Shown here one piece after another: positions 50,865 through 60,066 of a stretch of 64,000 bases of DNA (position 1 is its first letter; each line of letters begins with the position of its first letter). Origin of the DNA: Hyphomicrobiales bacterium (GTDB taxonomy: Bacteria; Pseudomonadota; Alphaproteobacteria; Rhizobiales; Rhizobiaceae); contig JAJFHV010000020.1 of NCBI GenBank assembly GCA_021775415.1, positions 62,001 through 126,000 on the forward strand, given 5' to 3'. The notes beneath the pieces were generated by a model. It was not told the origin of the DNA, ran no database searches, and worked only from the letters and a program-made list of their open reading frames with translations. A program made the translations under genes and the position numbers.

Positions 50865-51542
50865 CTAAGCTGCTATCTGCTCGTAGGCAAGTGCTGCAAC
50901 GATGTGCACGCGGTTGGTTTCACCGCCATTGAGCGCTGTATGATAGCCTCTTGTGTCAGTGAAATAAACTGAACCATCTGCAGGTAAATGCGTTACATGG
51001 TGATTGACTACAAACAGCGAGCCGGGATTGGTGACAACCGGAATATGCAGCCGCGGCTCAGGATCACGATGCCAGGAATTGCAGTTGTATAATCCCTTTG
51101 AAAGGACTCTCGTTCGCCCAATCGGAAAGCGCTTGGCAAGTTCCGCGTGAACATGCTCGAAATACGTTCCCCTGAATTTGGGGTTAAACTCAGAAAATTG
51201 TATTTCAGGCACCAAATCTTCTCGCGGTTCCTCCACATAGCGCTCATCAGCTCTTAGCCAATATCGACCGGATAGATCATTGTCTGTCCATTCGGTTTGA
51301 CCGGGTCTTTGAGTTAGCGGTAACGCGGCAAAACCCTGGTCCTGCATTCCACCCTTGAACGCTTCTCGCTCCAGGCATTCATCAAGCGCCTCACACAGTT
51401 TGTTTGTATCGAACTTTAGATCAAGCCTATGGATGCCTGGGCCTGGAACAAATCCAGCAACGGATTGGGTTTCTGGTTGTTGCGCCATCCAGTTTTTGAC
51501 CGCCTCAACATCCCTGTCAGTTATCAGTTTTTCTACTTGCAT
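50865..51542 (-). CDS. 2OG-Fe(II) oxygenase-like (aspartyl/asparaginyl hydroxylase fold)
   Basis: About 225 residues from the ATG at 51542 (AAGGA upstream). A His-x-Asp...His triad typical of 2-oxoglutarate Fe(II) oxygenases is visible: NSWHRDPEPRLHIPV, GSLFVVNHHVTHLPADGS, RGYHTALNGG, with the distal Arg in TNRVHIVAAL. Resembles aspartyl/asparaginyl beta-hydroxylases. A protein or amino-acid hydroxylation is inferred. Convergent with the Wzy-type gene across 41 bp. Confidence 0.78.
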   Translation of the reverse strand: MQVEKLITDRDVEAVKNWMAQQPETQSVAGFVPGPGIHRLDLKFDTNKLCEALDECLEREAFKGGMQDQGFAALPLTQRPGQTEWTDNDLSGRYWLRADERYVEEPREDLVPEIQFSEFNPKFRGTYFEHVHAELAKRFPIGRTRVLSKGLYNCNSWHRDPEPRLHIPVVTNPGSLFVVNHHVTHLPADGSVYFTDTRGYHTALNGGETNRVHIVAALAYEQIAA

Positions 51543-51701
51543 GTCCGGTTCCTTACGTCTGGAGCGTTGGCGTACAACCACTTTCTATTCAATCATATTA
51601 TTCGATGATATACAGGCGATTAGGCGCTGTCAGTCTCGAAAATTGGAAGACTTATTGCGAAAATTCGATTAACTTGCTCATTTTAAAGGAGTAATCCGAG
51701 C

Positions 51702-52604
51702 ATGCGCCGACAGATTCCTTCGATAACCGCACTTTTGTGCTTTGAAGCCGCCGCCCGTACCGAGAGTTTTGTTCAGGCTGCAGAAGCAATGAACATGACC
51801 CAGAGTGCTCTTAGCCGGCAGATCAAATTGCTGGAAGAACAGGTCCGCCAACCGCTGTTTGACCGGGTTCGCCAGCGTGTGAAACTTACCTCGTCTGGAA
51901 GGTTGTTCTGGCGGGAACTGGTGCCTCAACTGGAAAAGCTTGAGACAACTGTTTTGCGGGTGCGTACCCACGATCACAGAGGCGGCTCATTGAATTTGGG
52001 GATTTATCCAACTCTTGGCAGCCGCTGGTTGATGCCGATTATTGCGCATCTTTCCAGACAGCATCCTGAAATCACTTTCAATACGATTACCTACCTCAAC
52101 AACGCTCAGCTTGATGCCAGTAATATTGACATTGCCATTGTCCAGGGTGATCCGTCCTGGCCGGGCTTCGACGTACAACATTTGATGGATGAAACGCTGG
52201 TTGTTGTGGCGAGCCCAGACCTGCTGGAGAAACCAACCAGTGCGGTAAGTGCCTTGTGGGATTATCCAATCCTCCAGCATGAGACCCGTCCCCAGTCATG
52301 GAATATCTGGTTGACCAGCCTTGAAGCAACTCTGGAAACAGTTCCGGGCGGTCCAAAATTCAGTCAATTCGAAATGTTGATTGAGGCTACGAAAAAGGCG
52401 CTTGGTATCGCTCTTGTCCCGCGTGTTTTGGTGGAAAGAGAGCTGACCGATGGCAGTTTGATAAAAGCGCATCCACACGAATGCACTCCAAAAAGTGCTT
52501 ATTATGTACTGGTGCCCAATGCGAAGCTTGGCATAAAAAGAATTGAGCTGGTTAGCAAGTGGCTGGTGGAAGAGGCGGGGTGTTCCAACGGCGCGAGAAG
52601 CTGA
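51702..52604 (+). CDS. LysR family regulator, GcvA-like
   Basis: A 300-residue protein; winged helix at about 5-63 (SITALLCFEAAARTESFVQA, MTQSALSRQIKLLEEQV), effector domain 90-295. AAAGGAG 9 nt upstream. Divergent from the 2OG-oxygenase gene by 159 bp and upstream of htpG; the most likely target is the divergent gene. Confidence 0.9.
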   Translation: MRRQIPSITALLCFEAAARTESFVQAAEAMNMTQSALSRQIKLLEEQVRQPLFDRVRQRVKLTSSGRLFWRELVPQLEKLETTVLRVRTHDHRGGSLNLGIYPTLGSRWLMPIIAHLSRQHPEITFNTITYLNNAQLDASNIDIAIVQGDPSWPGFDVQHLMDETLVVVASPDLLEKPTSAVSALWDYPILQHETRPQSWNIWLTSLEATLETVPGGPKFSQFEMLIEATKKALGIALVPRVLVERELTDGSLIKAHPHECTPKSAYYVLVPNAKLGIKRIELVSKWLVEEAGCSNGARS

Positions 52605-52688
52605 CTTGCAGTTGAATTCCTGTCTGCCTATATCAGCACCTATTAAAACAAATCGTAAACTTGCAAAATCTATGGGACTTTGACCGCC

Positions 52689-54554
52689 ATGAACGACACC
52701 GCCACAAAGGAAGTCTTTTCGTTTCAGACGGAGGTTGGTCGACTACTCGACATTGTTGCCGGGTCTCTTTACTCGAACCGCGAAATCTTTCTGCGCGAGT
52801 TGGTCTCCAACGCATCGGATGCCTGTGACAAGCTCCGTCACGCGGCGCTTACCACTCCTTCGCTGGTTGAAGGTAATCAGGAATTTCAAATTTCACTGAA
52901 CGTGGACAAGAAAGCTAAAACCATAACCATTGCGGACAATGGCATTGGCATGAACCATGATGATTTGCTTGAAACACTCGGCACAATCGCAAAGTCCGGT
53001 ACCGGCGCTTTTCTGGATCAGCTTGGAAAAGGAGATAAAAACGATCTCAGCCTGATCGGGCAGTTCGGTGTTGGATTTTACTCCGCCTTCATGGTTGCAG
53101 ACAGTGTTGAGGTTACCACCCGGAAAGCCGGGGAAGAAGGAGCGTGGCTTTGGTCGTCGGATGGCAAGGGCGAGTTTTCCATCGAACCGGCAAACCGCGA
53201 TGAACGGGGAACCACAGTCGTTCTACACACAAAGAAAGATGCCAAGGAGTTTCTCGAAGAGACCCGCATTCGCCACATCGTCAAAACCTATTCAGATCAC
53301 ATTGGCTTTCCTGTTCTGTTTAAGGATGAAACCCTGAATGCTGCATCCGCAATCTGGACGAGACCGCCAAAAGACGTCAGCACGGAACAGCATACGGAAT
53401 TTTATCATCATTCCGCCCATGCATTTGACGAGCCCTGGCTCACTATTCACAACCGCGTCGAAGGTTTGGTGAGTTATACGAATTTGCTCTACGTACCTTC
53501 CAGCCAGCCGCTCGATTTGTTTGATCCGGAGCGAAAGGGCCATGTGAAACTGTATGTGAACCGCGTGTTCATTACGGAAGATACCAAAGGGCTACTTCCG
53601 AATTTCTTGCGCTTCCTGCGCGGAGTGGTGGATTCAGAAGATCTTTCATTGAACATATCGCGCGAAATGCTGCAGACCGATCCCAAGCTTGCAAAGATAC
53701 GCTCCGGTCTCACCAAGAAGGTAATTAGTGAACTCAAGAAGAAGGCGACCAAGAACCCGGAAGATTATGTGTCTTTCTGGAAAAACTTCGGCGCCGTGGT
53801 GAAAGAGGGGTTGGTCGAGGAAGTGGGCGTGCGTGACAAAATCCTCGAAATCTGCCGCTTTACCTCAACCCATGGTGACGAGCTGACAAGCCTGCAGGAG
53901 TATGTGGACCGGCTGAAGGATAAACAAGAAGCCATCTACTATATTGCCGGCGATGATGCGGCAAAAATTGCCCATTCCCCACATCTTGAAGGTTTCCGAG
54001 CTAAAGGGGTGGAAGTATTGCTTTTGTCAGATTCAGTGGATGAATTCTGGATGCAGCATGTCACCGAATTTGATGGAAAGCCGTTCAAGTCAATCACCCG
54101 GGGTGCTGCGGATCTGGATGCCATAGAGGGCGATGAACCAAAGAAAGACAAAAAGGATGAAGCGGACACACCGGCGCTCGACGGCTTGATTGCTGCCATC
54201 AAACTGGAGCTGGGTGATTTGGTTAAAGACGTGCGCCCATCCAAGCGGTTGACGGAAAGTCCGGTCTGCCTGATCGCAGACGAAGGTGACATGGATGTCA
54301 ATCTGGAGCGCCTGCTACAGCGACACGGGCAATTGCAAGGGGGCACTCCACGTGTATTGGAGCTCAACCCGGACCACAGCATCGTTCGCAAATTGGTTGA
54401 ACGTGCTGATCTGGAAGGAGCGGGTAGTGATGCCTTGTTGAAGGACGCAGCACATCTATTGCTTGATCAGGCGCGTATTGCCGATGGTGAGGTGCCCTCA
54501 GATCCAGCTGAATTTGCCCGTCGATTGAGTTCTGTGATGGAGCAGGCTCTATAA
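52689..54554 (+). CDS. htpG: HtpG, Hsp90-type chaperone
   Basis: A 621-residue cytosolic ATP-dependent chaperone of normal length. N-terminal GHKL ATPase: LRELVSNASDACDKLR (about 30-45, with catalytic Glu and Asn), IADNGIGMNHDDL (Asp binding adenine), GQFGVGFYSAFMVAD (about 117-131). Middle domain with NISREMLQ and catalytic Arg; C-terminal dimerisation domain ends LLLDQARIADGE. The ATG at 52689 is preferred over a TTG at 52680. Confidence 0.97.
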   Translation: MNDTATKEVFSFQTEVGRLLDIVAGSLYSNREIFLRELVSNASDACDKLRHAALTTPSLVEGNQEFQISLNVDKKAKTITIADNGIGMNHDDLLETLGTIAKSGTGAFLDQLGKGDKNDLSLIGQFGVGFYSAFMVADSVEVTTRKAGEEGAWLWSSDGKGEFSIEPANRDERGTTVVLHTKKDAKEFLEETRIRHIVKTYSDHIGFPVLFKDETLNAASAIWTRPPKDVSTEQHTEFYHHSAHAFDEPWLTIHNRVEGLVSYTNLLYVPSSQPLDLFDPERKGHVKLYVNRVFITEDTKGLLPNFLRFLRGVVDSEDLSLNISREMLQTDPKLAKIRSGLTKKVISELKKKATKNPEDYVSFWKNFGAVVKEGLVEEVGVRDKILEICRFTSTHGDELTSLQEYVDRLKDKQEAIYYIAGDDAAKIAHSPHLEGFRAKGVEVLLLSDSVDEFWMQHVTEFDGKPFKSITRGAADLDAIEGDEPKKDKKDEADTPALDGLIAAIKLELGDLVKDVRPSKRLTESPVCLIADEGDMDVNLERLLQRHGQLQGGTPRVLELNPDHSIVRKLVERADLEGAGSDALLKDAAHLLLDQARIADGEVPSDPAEFARRLSSVMEQAL

Positions 54555-54698
54555 CTTGAAGGATTGGCGATCACTGAAGTTGTTCAATCAGTTTAGTGAA
54601 CCAGGGCCAGTTCTGTTCAGCTTGATCGTTGATGAACCGGCTGTCAGTTTGTCGCTTGCTGATTTCTTACCCTCCAACTTGAACCCCAGGAGATAATT

Positions 54699-55733
54699 AT
54701 GAAGTTCCAACTTGCAATCAACATGGAGCGCATGAACCCGGAGACAGATATGGTCGCGGTGCGAGATCATACGCTTGAAATGGTCAAGATGGCAGATGCT
54801 GCAGGCTTTGAGATTGCCTGGGCAGCAGAACATCACGCGCTTGAAATGACGATTGCGCCCAATCCGTTCCAGTTGCTCACGTGGTGGGGGGAGCATGCGC
54901 CCAACATTCGTTTGGGTGTCGGAGTAGTAAATGCTGCCTATTGGCATCCAATCAATCTGGCAGGGGAAGCTGCCATGCTGGATTTGATCAGTGGTGGCCG
55001 GTTGGAGTTCGGCATCGGCTCAGGCGCATACCAGCGGGAATTTGACCGGATGAAACCGGGTCTCGCCCAACCGGACAGCTGGCGCTACATGCAGGAAATG
55101 CTACCGGTGGTGAAAGAGCTCTGGAAAGGTGATGTGGAACACAATGGGGAGTTTTGGGAGTTCCCAACCTCCACTTCCTGTCCAAAGCCTGTTCAAGAAA
55201 ATGTGCCGGTTTGGGTTGCGGCCCGATCACCGATTACCTTTGACTATGCAGTCAAACACAACTGCAACATTTTGAGTTGGCCGTTGACAATGCCATTTTC
55301 TGAAGCCGAAAAATACAAGGGCCAGCTGGACGAGGCAATTGCCAAGCATGATGGAAAGTTTGACGGTACATTCGCGATGATGCGTCATACTTCAGTCTAT
55401 GAAACAGAAGCGGATCGGGAAGCCGCCATGGTTGCAATTCGGAGTGTGCTCGGCCAGTTCGGCAATTTGATGATGAAAATTGGCGACGTGCACAATGGAT
55501 TTCCAGAGCGTGTGCCGCTTGAACAACTTGACGGTAATTTTCGGGTAGAGCCAAAGATGCTGGAGGAAAACCTGATGTTTGGTTCACCGGAACAGGTTAG
55601 CGAAAAACTTCACAAATACGAAGAACTGGGCGTTGATGCTTTTCTCTATTACGCTTCGATGGGGCTTGGTATGGAACAGCAAAAACGCTCTCTTCAACTG
55701 TTCATTGACAAGGTCATGCCTGAATTTGCCTGA
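54699..55733 (+). CDS. LLM class flavin-dependent monooxygenase
   Basis: A 344-residue bacterial-luciferase-like TIM-barrel enzyme that uses FMNH2 and O2. Signatures: GFEIAWAAEHHALEMTIAPN (about 32-51), VGVVNAAYWHP, GEAAMLDLISGGRLEFGIGS (about 88-107), and the C-terminal FGSPEQVSEKLHKYEELG. AGGAGA precedes the ATG. First of a three-gene set with hydrolase and ThDP enzyme (gaps 28 and 26 bp). Could open or oxidise a substrate processed by the hydrolase; a reductase supplying FMNH2 is not encoded beside it. Confidence 0.88.
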   Translation: MKFQLAINMERMNPETDMVAVRDHTLEMVKMADAAGFEIAWAAEHHALEMTIAPNPFQLLTWWGEHAPNIRLGVGVVNAAYWHPINLAGEAAMLDLISGGRLEFGIGSGAYQREFDRMKPGLAQPDSWRYMQEMLPVVKELWKGDVEHNGEFWEFPTSTSCPKPVQENVPVWVAARSPITFDYAVKHNCNILSWPLTMPFSEAEKYKGQLDEAIAKHDGKFDGTFAMMRHTSVYETEADREAAMVAIRSVLGQFGNLMMKIGDVHNGFPERVPLEQLDGNFRVEPKMLEENLMFGSPEQVSEKLHKYEELGVDAFLYYASMGLGMEQQKRSLQLFIDKVMPEFA

Positions 55734-55761
55734 TCCAAACCCACGTAAAGGGAGCCGATGC

Positions 55762-56559
55762 GTGAGCGCAATCACTAAAGACGGAACCGCCTATGATTTA
55801 TCTGGCTCGGAAGATGCGCCGGTTGTTGTGCTCATACACGGCTTGGGGATGAACCGGGAGACCTGGGGTCAAATCGCTCCGGTGCTGGCACAAAAATACC
55901 GGGTTTTGGCTTATGATCTTTGCGGGCATGGACAAACGGTTCTGCCACGGGAGACCCCAAGCCTGGGCGTGTTGTCGAAGCAGTTGCGAAGTCTGCTTGA
56001 TGAGTTGGCGATTGAAAAATGCGCCATCGTCGGGTTTTCGCTTGGCGGGATGATCAACCGGCGGTTTGTCATGGATAATCCGGGTCGGGCAACCGCACTG
56101 GTGATCCTCAATTCGCCACACGAGCGACGCCCTGAAGAGCAAATACTGGTTGAAGAGCGTGCCGCCCAGACTGGGGCAGGGGGACCGGCAGCAACCATTG
56201 ATGCCACGCTGGAGCGCTGGTTTACAACAGACTATCGCGACAACCGGCCCGGTGAAGTTGAGCGCATCCGCAATTGGGTTCTGGCCAATGATCCCGATAA
56301 CTATGCCAGGCATCGCCAGGTGTTGGCGAATGGCGTTATCGAACTGATCCGGCCTGAACCACAAATTACCACACCCAGTCTGGTGATGACGTGTGAAAAT
56401 GATAGCGGTAGTACGCCGGAGATGTCTTACGGTATTGCGTCGGAAATTCCCGGTGCTGAGACTATTATTATACCGGGCCTCCAGCATTTGGGATTGATTG
56501 AACAACCGGCGCTTTTTTCTGCCCCTATTGAAGAATTTCTTGGTCGAACGATCGACTGA
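55762..56559 (+). CDS. alpha/beta hydrolase
   Basis: About 265 residues from a GTG at 55762 with GGGAG 8 nt before; a longer open frame lies within the monooxygenase gene. The fold is clear: LIHGLGMNRETWGQIAPVLA (about 25-44, oxyanion HG), YDLCGHGQT, and GFSLGGM with the nucleophile Ser (about 96). Asp in MTCENDSG and His in GLQHLG (about 245) complete the triad. Similar to 3-oxoadipate enol-lactonases and related carbon-carbon or ester hydrolases. Probably acts on the monooxygenase product. Confidence 0.88.
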   Translation: MSAITKDGTAYDLSGSEDAPVVVLIHGLGMNRETWGQIAPVLAQKYRVLAYDLCGHGQTVLPRETPSLGVLSKQLRSLLDELAIEKCAIVGFSLGGMINRRFVMDNPGRATALVILNSPHERRPEEQILVEERAAQTGAGGPAATIDATLERWFTTDYRDNRPGEVERIRNWVLANDPDNYARHRQVLANGVIELIRPEPQITTPSLVMTCENDSGSTPEMSYGIASEIPGAETIIIPGLQHLGLIEQPALFSAPIEEFLGRTID

Positions 56560-56585
56560 CCCAGTACACAGACAAGGAACACAAA

Positions 56586-58274
56586 ATGGCAAAGCTCACT
56601 GGCGGACAAGCTGCGGTTGAAGCGCTTAAAGTTGAAAACGTTGAATATGTCTTCGGGCTGATTGGTTCTGCCACAATGGAGATGTTTGACGCGCTTTATG
56701 ATGCGAAGAAGATCAATTTTGTTGGTGTGCATGACGAACGAACCGGTACCCATATTGCTGATGGCTATGCACGCGCCAGCGGCAATGCAGGCGTTATACT
56801 TGCCGGGCAAAACGGACCGGGGGCGACCAACCTTGTGACCGGGTTGGGGCAGGCAATGGCGGCTTTCTCACCGGTGATTTCGATCGCCGGGGCCTTGTCT
56901 TCGTCGCATGTTTATCGGGATGCCTTTCAGGAAGTTGACCAGCAGTCTCTATTCAAGCCGGTTACAAAAAAGACCTGGACGGTAACCGGGGCAGACCGGG
57001 TGCCGGAAATGTTTCGTGAAGCGTTCCGGGTGTCGATGAGTCCCCGGCGGGGTCCGGTTCAACTCAATCTACCGCGTGATGTATTGTCCGCTCAGGCTGA
57101 GTATGAAGATTTTGGCGCGCCTGAAGCTTACCGGGTGCAATCGGTTCCTGCCGGTTCGCAAGAGACAATTGAACAGGCGACTGCGCTTCTGCACAAGGCA
57201 AAGCGTCCGGTGATAATCGCTGGTGGTGGTATCAAGAACACTGAAGGCCATGTACAAGCAATTGCTTTGGCTGAAGCATTGAACTCGCCGATTGTGACTT
57301 CTCCAGGCCATGGGGACGCAATCCCCTTAGGTCATCCGCTCAATGCAGGACAGATGGGTCCGCGCGGCAATGAAGTTGCCTCACGTCTGGTTCGCGAAGC
57401 AGATGTGATCCTGGCGCTGGGTACGAGGGTTGGATTTAACTCAACATTCTACAGCTATGACAACATCAACCGCGATGCGAAGATAATCCATGTGGAACTG
57501 GAACCAACCGCTATCGGCCGGTTTTTCCCGGTTGAGCTGGGCATTTGGGGAGATGCTCCAACTGTTGCATTACAATTGTGCGAAGCGTTGGCGAAACTTG
57601 AATCACGAAACACAGCGGATGCATGGACTGAGGCCTATAAGGCCGAACGGATTGCCTATCTCGCTAAACGGGATGCGGATGCACAGGTTGACGCGATGCC
57701 GATCCATCCGTCTGGTCTATTCAAAACACTTCGCGATGTGCTGCCGCAAAATGCAGCCGTCACGATGGATGCTGGCACCTTGTGTTTGCAGGCAACTGAC
57801 GCGCTGAATTACTGGGAGCCAAAGAGCCTGTTCACGCCTCTGGATTTTGGATTGGTCGGGTTCTCATTTGCCTGTGGTCTTGGGGTCAAGCTCGCAAAAC
57901 CCGAACGACCTGTTGTCAGTTTGATGGGGGATGGTGGATTTGGCATGACTGTTTCTGAGCTCTCAACGGCGGTTGATCACGGCATCAACACGGTCACCGT
58001 GGTGATGAACAACCGTTGCTGGGGTGCAGAAAAAGCCTATCAGCGTGACTTTTTTGGTGAGCGCTATATCGGCGCTGACATTTCAAGCCCGGAGTTTGAC
58101 AAGCTGGCCGAACTCTACGGCGCTGCAGGGTTCCGGGCGAGCACATTGCCTGAAATGGCTGAGGCGATTGAGGCGGCACTGGCGTGTGGCAAACCTGCTG
58201 TCGTTGACGTGGCAGTTGACCCGGCAGCGCTTTACAGCTTCCGTCGGGACAGTTTCAAACACCGGGGTGGCTAA
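56586..58274 (+). CDS. Xsc-like thiamine diphosphate enzyme
   Basis: A 562-residue ThDP enzyme of the acetolactate-synthase superfamily. The N-terminal VFGLIGSATMEMFDAL, ...VHDERTGTHIADGYA with the catalytic Glu (about 50), and AFQEVDQQSLFKPV; the C-terminal VVSLMGDGGFGM (GDG...ThDP motif) and NNRCWGAEKAYQRDFFGERY. The WGAEK stretch and FQEVDQ segment are those of sulfoacetaldehyde acetyltransferases, which convert sulfoacetaldehyde plus phosphate to acetyl phosphate plus sulfite. The match is by pattern only, and other 2-oxoaldehyde substrates are possible. Downstream, converging, is a SulP anion transporter. Confidence 0.75.
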   Translation: MAKLTGGQAAVEALKVENVEYVFGLIGSATMEMFDALYDAKKINFVGVHDERTGTHIADGYARASGNAGVILAGQNGPGATNLVTGLGQAMAAFSPVISIAGALSSSHVYRDAFQEVDQQSLFKPVTKKTWTVTGADRVPEMFREAFRVSMSPRRGPVQLNLPRDVLSAQAEYEDFGAPEAYRVQSVPAGSQETIEQATALLHKAKRPVIIAGGGIKNTEGHVQAIALAEALNSPIVTSPGHGDAIPLGHPLNAGQMGPRGNEVASRLVREADVILALGTRVGFNSTFYSYDNINRDAKIIHVELEPTAIGRFFPVELGIWGDAPTVALQLCEALAKLESRNTADAWTEAYKAERIAYLAKRDADAQVDAMPIHPSGLFKTLRDVLPQNAAVTMDAGTLCLQATDALNYWEPKSLFTPLDFGLVGFSFACGLGVKLAKPERPVVSLMGDGGFGMTVSELSTAVDHGINTVTVVMNNRCWGAEKAYQRDFFGERYIGADISSPEFDKLAELYGAAGFRASTLPEMAEAIEAALACGKPAVVDVAVDPAALYSFRRDSFKHRGG

Positions 58275-58275
58275 T

Positions 58276-59886
58276 TTAGTGATTGAGCCCCAGCATGCCG
58301 GTTCTTACTGAATAGTCGACAACCAGCCCGTAATCAGGATCTTCTTCTGAATCGACTACCAATTGTCCTGCACGCTTCAATACGCGGTGACAATCATGGG
58401 AAAGATGACGAAGCTGGATGGTTTTCCCCTGCGCCTCATACTTCGACGCAAGTGCCTCGATTGCCTGTAACGCGGATTGATCAACAACCCGGCTGTTCAT
58501 AAAATCAACAATGACAAGAGAGGGGTCGTTTTTAGGATCGAAGATTTCGGCAAAACCCTCAGTGGAGCCGAAAAACAATGGGCCCTCTATTTGATAGACC
58601 CGGGCACCGTATTCGTTTAGCCCAGACTTCGCGTGAATTCGTTTCGCATTGTTCCAGGCATAAGCCAGAGCAGAAACGATAACACCCACCACAACCGCGA
58701 TTGCCAAATCGCTCATCACGGTAACAATCGTTACCAGTATCATGACCATGGCATCGGTGAGGGGAATGCGGCGAAGGATCATCAGGCTTTGCCAGGCGAA
58801 CGTGCCGATAACCACCATGAACATGACGCCCACAAGGGCTGCCAGCGGGATTTGCTCGATCATGCCGGATGCGAACAGAATAAACACAAGTAGGAACAAT
58901 GCGGCTGCAATGCCTGAAAGTCGGGTACGTCCACCGGACTTTACGTTGATCATCGACTGACCGATCATTGCACAACCACCCTTACCGCCAAAGAAGCCGG
59001 TAATTGTATTGGCTATACCCTGGGCAACGCATTCCTGAGATGCCCCGCCACGATTTTCAGTAATCTCGCCAACCAGATTGAGCGTCAACAGGCTCTCGAT
59101 CAATCCGATCGCTGCCAATATCAGTGCGTAAGGAAATATGATCCTGAGTGTTTCGAGCGTGATTGGCACAGTTGGAATGGCGAACTCCGGCAGGCCACCC
59201 TGAATGGAGGCTAGGTCACCAACACGGGGTACATCAATGCCAAACGCGATAACAATCGCGGCGACTATCGCAATGCCCGCCAGGGGCGCAGGCACAACAT
59301 TAGTAATTTTGGGCATTGTCCAGATGATCGACATCGTTAGTCCGACCAGACCCAGCATGAGAAACAGCGATACACCGCTCATCCAAGCCCTGGCACCATC
59401 CGCGCCGGTTACCTGAAACTGTGTAAGCTGGGCGGCAAATATCACGATTGCCAGTCCGTTTACGAAGCCAAGCATGACAGGATGCGGAACCAGACGGATA
59501 AATTTCCCCAACTTAAAAATGCCTGCGAGAATTTGCATGATGCCCATCAACACAACAGTTGCAAACAGGTACTGAACGCCGTGCAGGGCAACCAGTGACA
59601 CCATAACAACAGCGAGCGCTCCCGTAGCGCCGGAAATCATGCCCGGTCGTCCACCAATCAGGGCAGTCACCAACCCCACGATAAATGCAGCGTACAGCCC
59701 AACAAGTGGGTGAACACCAGCAACGAACGAAAACGCCACAGCTTCGGGAACAAGGGCCAAGGCAACTGTTAGACCAGAAAGCAGTTCGGTTTTTATGCGG
59801 CCTGGGGTGAATTTGCCGGAGTCTGACTCAGTCTTATCAGCAAATGAAAAGCGTGCGGCAAATTCTGCCAACATCGATTTGGACAC
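58276..59886 (-). CDS. SulP family inorganic anion transporter with STAS domain
   Basis: A 536-residue transporter (sulfate, bicarbonate or similar anions). About ten to twelve helices with ALVPEAVAFSFVAGVHPLVG (about 41-60) and GGRPGMISGATGALAVVMV (about 77-95) signatures; VGEITENRGGASQECVAQG (about 270) is common to the family. Residues about 425-525 form the STAS domain (IVDFMNSRVVDQSALQAIEA). GTG start with GGAAG upstream. It ends 2 bp from the ThDP gene stop, converging. With a sulfite-releasing enzyme it would handle the anion; as a bicarbonate or sulfate carrier it could be independent. Confidence 0.9.
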   Translation of the reverse strand: MSKSMLAEFAARFSFADKTESDSGKFTPGRIKTELLSGLTVALALVPEAVAFSFVAGVHPLVGLYAAFIVGLVTALIGGRPGMISGATGALAVVMVSLVALHGVQYLFATVVLMGIMQILAGIFKLGKFIRLVPHPVMLGFVNGLAIVIFAAQLTQFQVTGADGARAWMSGVSLFLMLGLVGLTMSIIWTMPKITNVVPAPLAGIAIVAAIVIAFGIDVPRVGDLASIQGGLPEFAIPTVPITLETLRIIFPYALILAAIGLIESLLTLNLVGEITENRGGASQECVAQGIANTITGFFGGKGGCAMIGQSMINVKSGGRTRLSGIAAALFLLVFILFASGMIEQIPLAALVGVMFMVVIGTFAWQSLMILRRIPLTDAMVMILVTIVTVMSDLAIAVVVGVIVSALAYAWNNAKRIHAKSGLNEYGARVYQIEGPLFFGSTEGFAEIFDPKNDPSLVIVDFMNSRVVDQSALQAIEALASKYEAQGKTIQLRHLSHDCHRVLKRAGQLVVDSEEDPDYGLVVDYSVRTGMLGLNH

Positions 59887-60066
59887 GAAATAACTTCCAA
59901 TCAGGAGTTTCGGGAAAGTGTGCCCTGTTAATCAGGATTATAGGCATTTCGCAATGGTCAAAGCAGTGTGTTGTAACGATTGTTGGCTAAATTGGGCGGA
60001 TGCGTAGTAGTTTTCTTCTCGCTTCTTTATAGGTAGTTGCTTGATGGGGTGCTGAGGAATTCAATA

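Noticed and set aside
54699-58274. Pyrimidine (Rut) degradation operon
   Set aside because: The LLM enzyme is RutA-like only at the superfamily level, and RutB, RutC and RutF are absent.
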